A stretch of 6,092 nucleotides of DNA from Candidatus Aminicenantota bacterium (GTDB lineage Bacteria > Acidobacteriota > Aminicenantia > Aminicenantales > Aminicenantaceae): assembly GCA_030617525.1 (NCBI GenBank), contig JAUWVG010000166.1, positions 1-6,092 on the forward strand, in the 5' to 3' direction. The notes under the pieces are model-generated. The model did not search any database, was not told the origin of the DNA, and saw only the letters and a list, made by a program, of their open reading frames with translations. Made by a program: the position numbers and the translations under genes. Positions 4,630-6,092 of this stretch are shown one piece after another (positions within the stretch are counted from its first letter, which is position 1; each line of letters opens with the position of its first letter).

Positions 4630-6092
4630 ATGGCTCCTCTTAAAAAAGGAATAATACATTATCTGCTCATTTTTGTTTGTTTGATCCCTTTTCTTCAGGC
4701 AGAGGAGACTCCCGATTGGGAAAATCCTAAGATCTTCGGCATCAACAAAGAAATCGCCCACAACACGTTTATGGTCTATCCTGATATACCGTCCGCAATG
4801 AAAAATTCGAGATCTTTTTCCCCATTTTTTTTATCTCTCAACGGATCATGGAAATTCCACTGGGTGAATAAGCCGGCGGACAGGCCCAAGGAATTTTACA
4901 AGCCGGAATTCAGTGTGGACCACTGGGAAGAGATCCCGGTCCCGAGCAATTGGCAGATGGAAGGTTACGGGATCCCGATCTATCTCAATCATCCCTACCC
5001 TTTTAAGAAAAACCCTCCTTTCATCCAGCATGAATACAACCCGGTGGGCTCCTATAGAACCGAATTCGAAATTCCCGAAAATTGGATCAACCGGCAGGTA
5101 TTTCTCAATTTCGACGGAGTGGAGTCCGCCTTCTATTTGTGGATTAACGGCCAAAAGGTCGGCTACAGCCAGGGAAGCCGGACACCAGCAGAATTTAATG
5201 TCACACAATATCTTAAGGCGGGGAAAAACACCCTGGCCGCACAAGTCTTCCGCTGGTCGGATGGATCCTACCTGGAATGCCAGGACTTCTGGCGGCTGAG
5301 CGGGATTTTTAGAGATGTCTATATGTATTCAGCGCCTTCCGTTCATATCCGCGATTTTGAGGTTATAACGAATTTGGATGAAAACTACACTCACGCCACT
5401 TTAAAAGTGATCACAAAACTTACGAATTATTCGCTATCTCCTCAAAATGTCCAGATTGAACTCAGCATTAGAGATAATAAGGGTTTGCCAATCGGCCGCG
5501 ATCCCTTCATTAAGGACACCATCGAAAATTTTGCCTCCGGTGAAGGGAAAAAAATAACCATAGAAACTAACGTACAAAATCCGTCTAAGTGGTCGGCGGA
5601 AAGCCCAACACTCTACACACTGCTTGTTGTTTTGAAGGACATGGATGAAAACATTTTGGAAGTTGTGCCCGGCCGCTTCGGATTCCGGGAAGTGGAGATG
5701 AAAAACGGACAGCTTTTAGTTAACGGCAAACCCGTTCTCCTCAAAGGTGTAAACCGCCATGAACATGATCCAATATCCGGGCATTATGTGACAAAAGAGT
5801 CCATGGTTCAGGATATTAAGCTCATGAAGCAGTTTAATCTCAATGCCGTACGCACAAGCCACTATCCGGACACACCCTTGTGGTATGACCTGTGCGACGA
5901 ATACGGCATCTATCTGATCGACGAAGCCAAAATCGAATCCCACGGGATGGGATACCGTCCTGATACAACTCTAGGCAATAATCCGGAATGGGAGGATGCT
6001 CACATGGAAAGGATCATCCGGATGGTGGAAAGAGACAAGAACCATCCATCGGTCATCATCTGGTCTATGGGCAATGAAGCCGGCGATGGAGT
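4630..6092 (+). CDS. lacZ: Secreted LacZ-type GH2 beta-galactosidase, N-terminal 487 residues (cut by window edge)
   Basis: Predicted to hydrolyse terminal beta-galactosides. Residues 1-24 form a Sec signal peptide (KK, hydrophobic core, LQA then EE), so the enzyme should act outside the cytoplasm, unlike E. coli LacZ. WENP at 30-33 opens the LacZ-like region. The N-terminal jelly-roll domain (about 55-235) holds PSNWQMEGYG with N107 (like LacZ N102) and RWSDGSYLECQDFWRLSGIFRDV with D211 (like D201). An immunoglobulin-like domain spans about 238-345. The TIM barrel begins near 350, with GVNRHEHDP (373-381), RTSHYP with H411 (like H391), DEAKIESHG with E436 and H438 (magnesium-site equivalents), and WSMGNEAG with acid/base E483 (like E461). 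The nucleophile and C-terminal domains lie past the edge. C217 and K434 replace Asp and Asn found at those spots in E. coli LacZ. Other beta-linked sugars, such as those in glycans or plant polymers, remain possible substrates. Confidence 0.93.
   Translation, partial: MAPLKKGIIHYLLIFVCLIPFLQAEETPDWENPKIFGINKEIAHNTFMVYPDIPSAMKNSRSFSPFFLSLNGSWKFHWVNKPADRPKEFYKPEFSVDHWEEIPVPSNWQMEGYGIPIYLNHPYPFKKNPPFIQHEYNPVGSYRTEFEIPENWINRQVFLNFDGVESAFYLWINGQKVGYSQGSRTPAEFNVTQYLKAGKNTLAAQVFRWSDGSYLECQDFWRLSGIFRDVYMYSAPSVHIRDFEVITNLDENYTHATLKVITKLTNYSLSPQNVQIELSIRDNKGLPIGRDPFIKDTIENFASGEGKKITIETNVQNPSKWSAESPTLYTLLVVLKDMDENILEVVPGRFGFREVEMKNGQLLVNGKPVLLKGVNRHEHDPISGHYVTKESMVQDIKLMKQFNLNAVRTSHYPDTPLWYDLCDEYGIYLIDEAKIESHGMGYRPDTTLGNNPEWEDAHMERIIRMVERDKNHPSVIIWSMGNEAGDG

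Noticed and set aside
4846..5299. Open frames on both strands within the beta-galactosidase gene
   Set aside because: They overlap the conserved GH2 jelly-roll domain, and their translations are not domain-like. They are shadow frames.
1..6092. CRISPR arrays, insertion sequences, tRNA or rRNA genes, phage genes
   Set aside because: No regularly spaced repeats, transposase motifs, terminal inverted repeats or structured RNA signatures were seen, and intact coding genes account for nearly all of the window.

Overview
The window looks like an ordinary bacterial chromosome segment of moderate GC content, from a Gram-negative-type organism. It carries a lipoprotein signal, a twin-arginine-type signal and a Sec signal on three different enzymes. 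Three of the five genes have clear purine-rich Shine-Dalgarno sequences, and the best promoters match the sigma-70 consensus. That argues against typical Bacteroidota, which use a different -7/-33 promoter pattern and weak Shine-Dalgarno sites. Exported Gfo/Idh/MocA oxidoreductases with the 'QMGNQGH' stretch are common in polysaccharide- and peptide-degrading lineages such as Planctomycetota, Verrucomicrobiota, Latescibacterota and KSB1-like groups. The phylum cannot be settled from this sequence alone.

Layout, left to right. (1) 1-482, minus strand: the N-terminal 160 residues of a Tat-signal Gfo/Idh/MocA dehydrogenase, cut by the left edge. (2) 483-606: a 124-bp divergent intergenic region. 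(3) 607-2208, plus strand: a predicted lipoprotein of the D-aminoacylase (N-acyl-D-amino-acid deacylase) family. (4) 4518-2205, minus strand: a two-gene operon encoding an APC-superfamily amino-acid permease followed by an ACMSD-like metal-dependent hydrolase/decarboxylase of the amidohydrolase-2 family. It converges on the deacylase so tightly that the stop codons overlap by 4 bp. (5) 4519-4629: a 111-bp divergent promoter region with recognisable sigma-70-type promoters facing both ways. (6) 4630-6092, plus strand: the first 487 residues of a secreted LacZ-type GH2 beta-galactosidase, cut by the right edge just after the acid/base glutamate.

A reasonable but unproven reading is a scavenging neighbourhood. 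A surface-anchored deacylase would release amino acids or related compounds from N-acylated substrates, a permease would import the product, and a cytoplasmic amidohydrolase-2 enzyme would process a related carboxylated or ring-derived metabolite. The beta-galactosidase and the Gfo/Idh/MocA enzyme point to carbohydrate use on either side. All five proteins fall into known families. I found no CRISPR array, mobile element, tRNA, rRNA or convincing new system. The points most worth a second look are the signal-peptide-bearing deacylase next to the permease operon, the very short predicted leaders of the two genes without a usable Shine-Dalgarno site, and the overlapping convergent gene ends.
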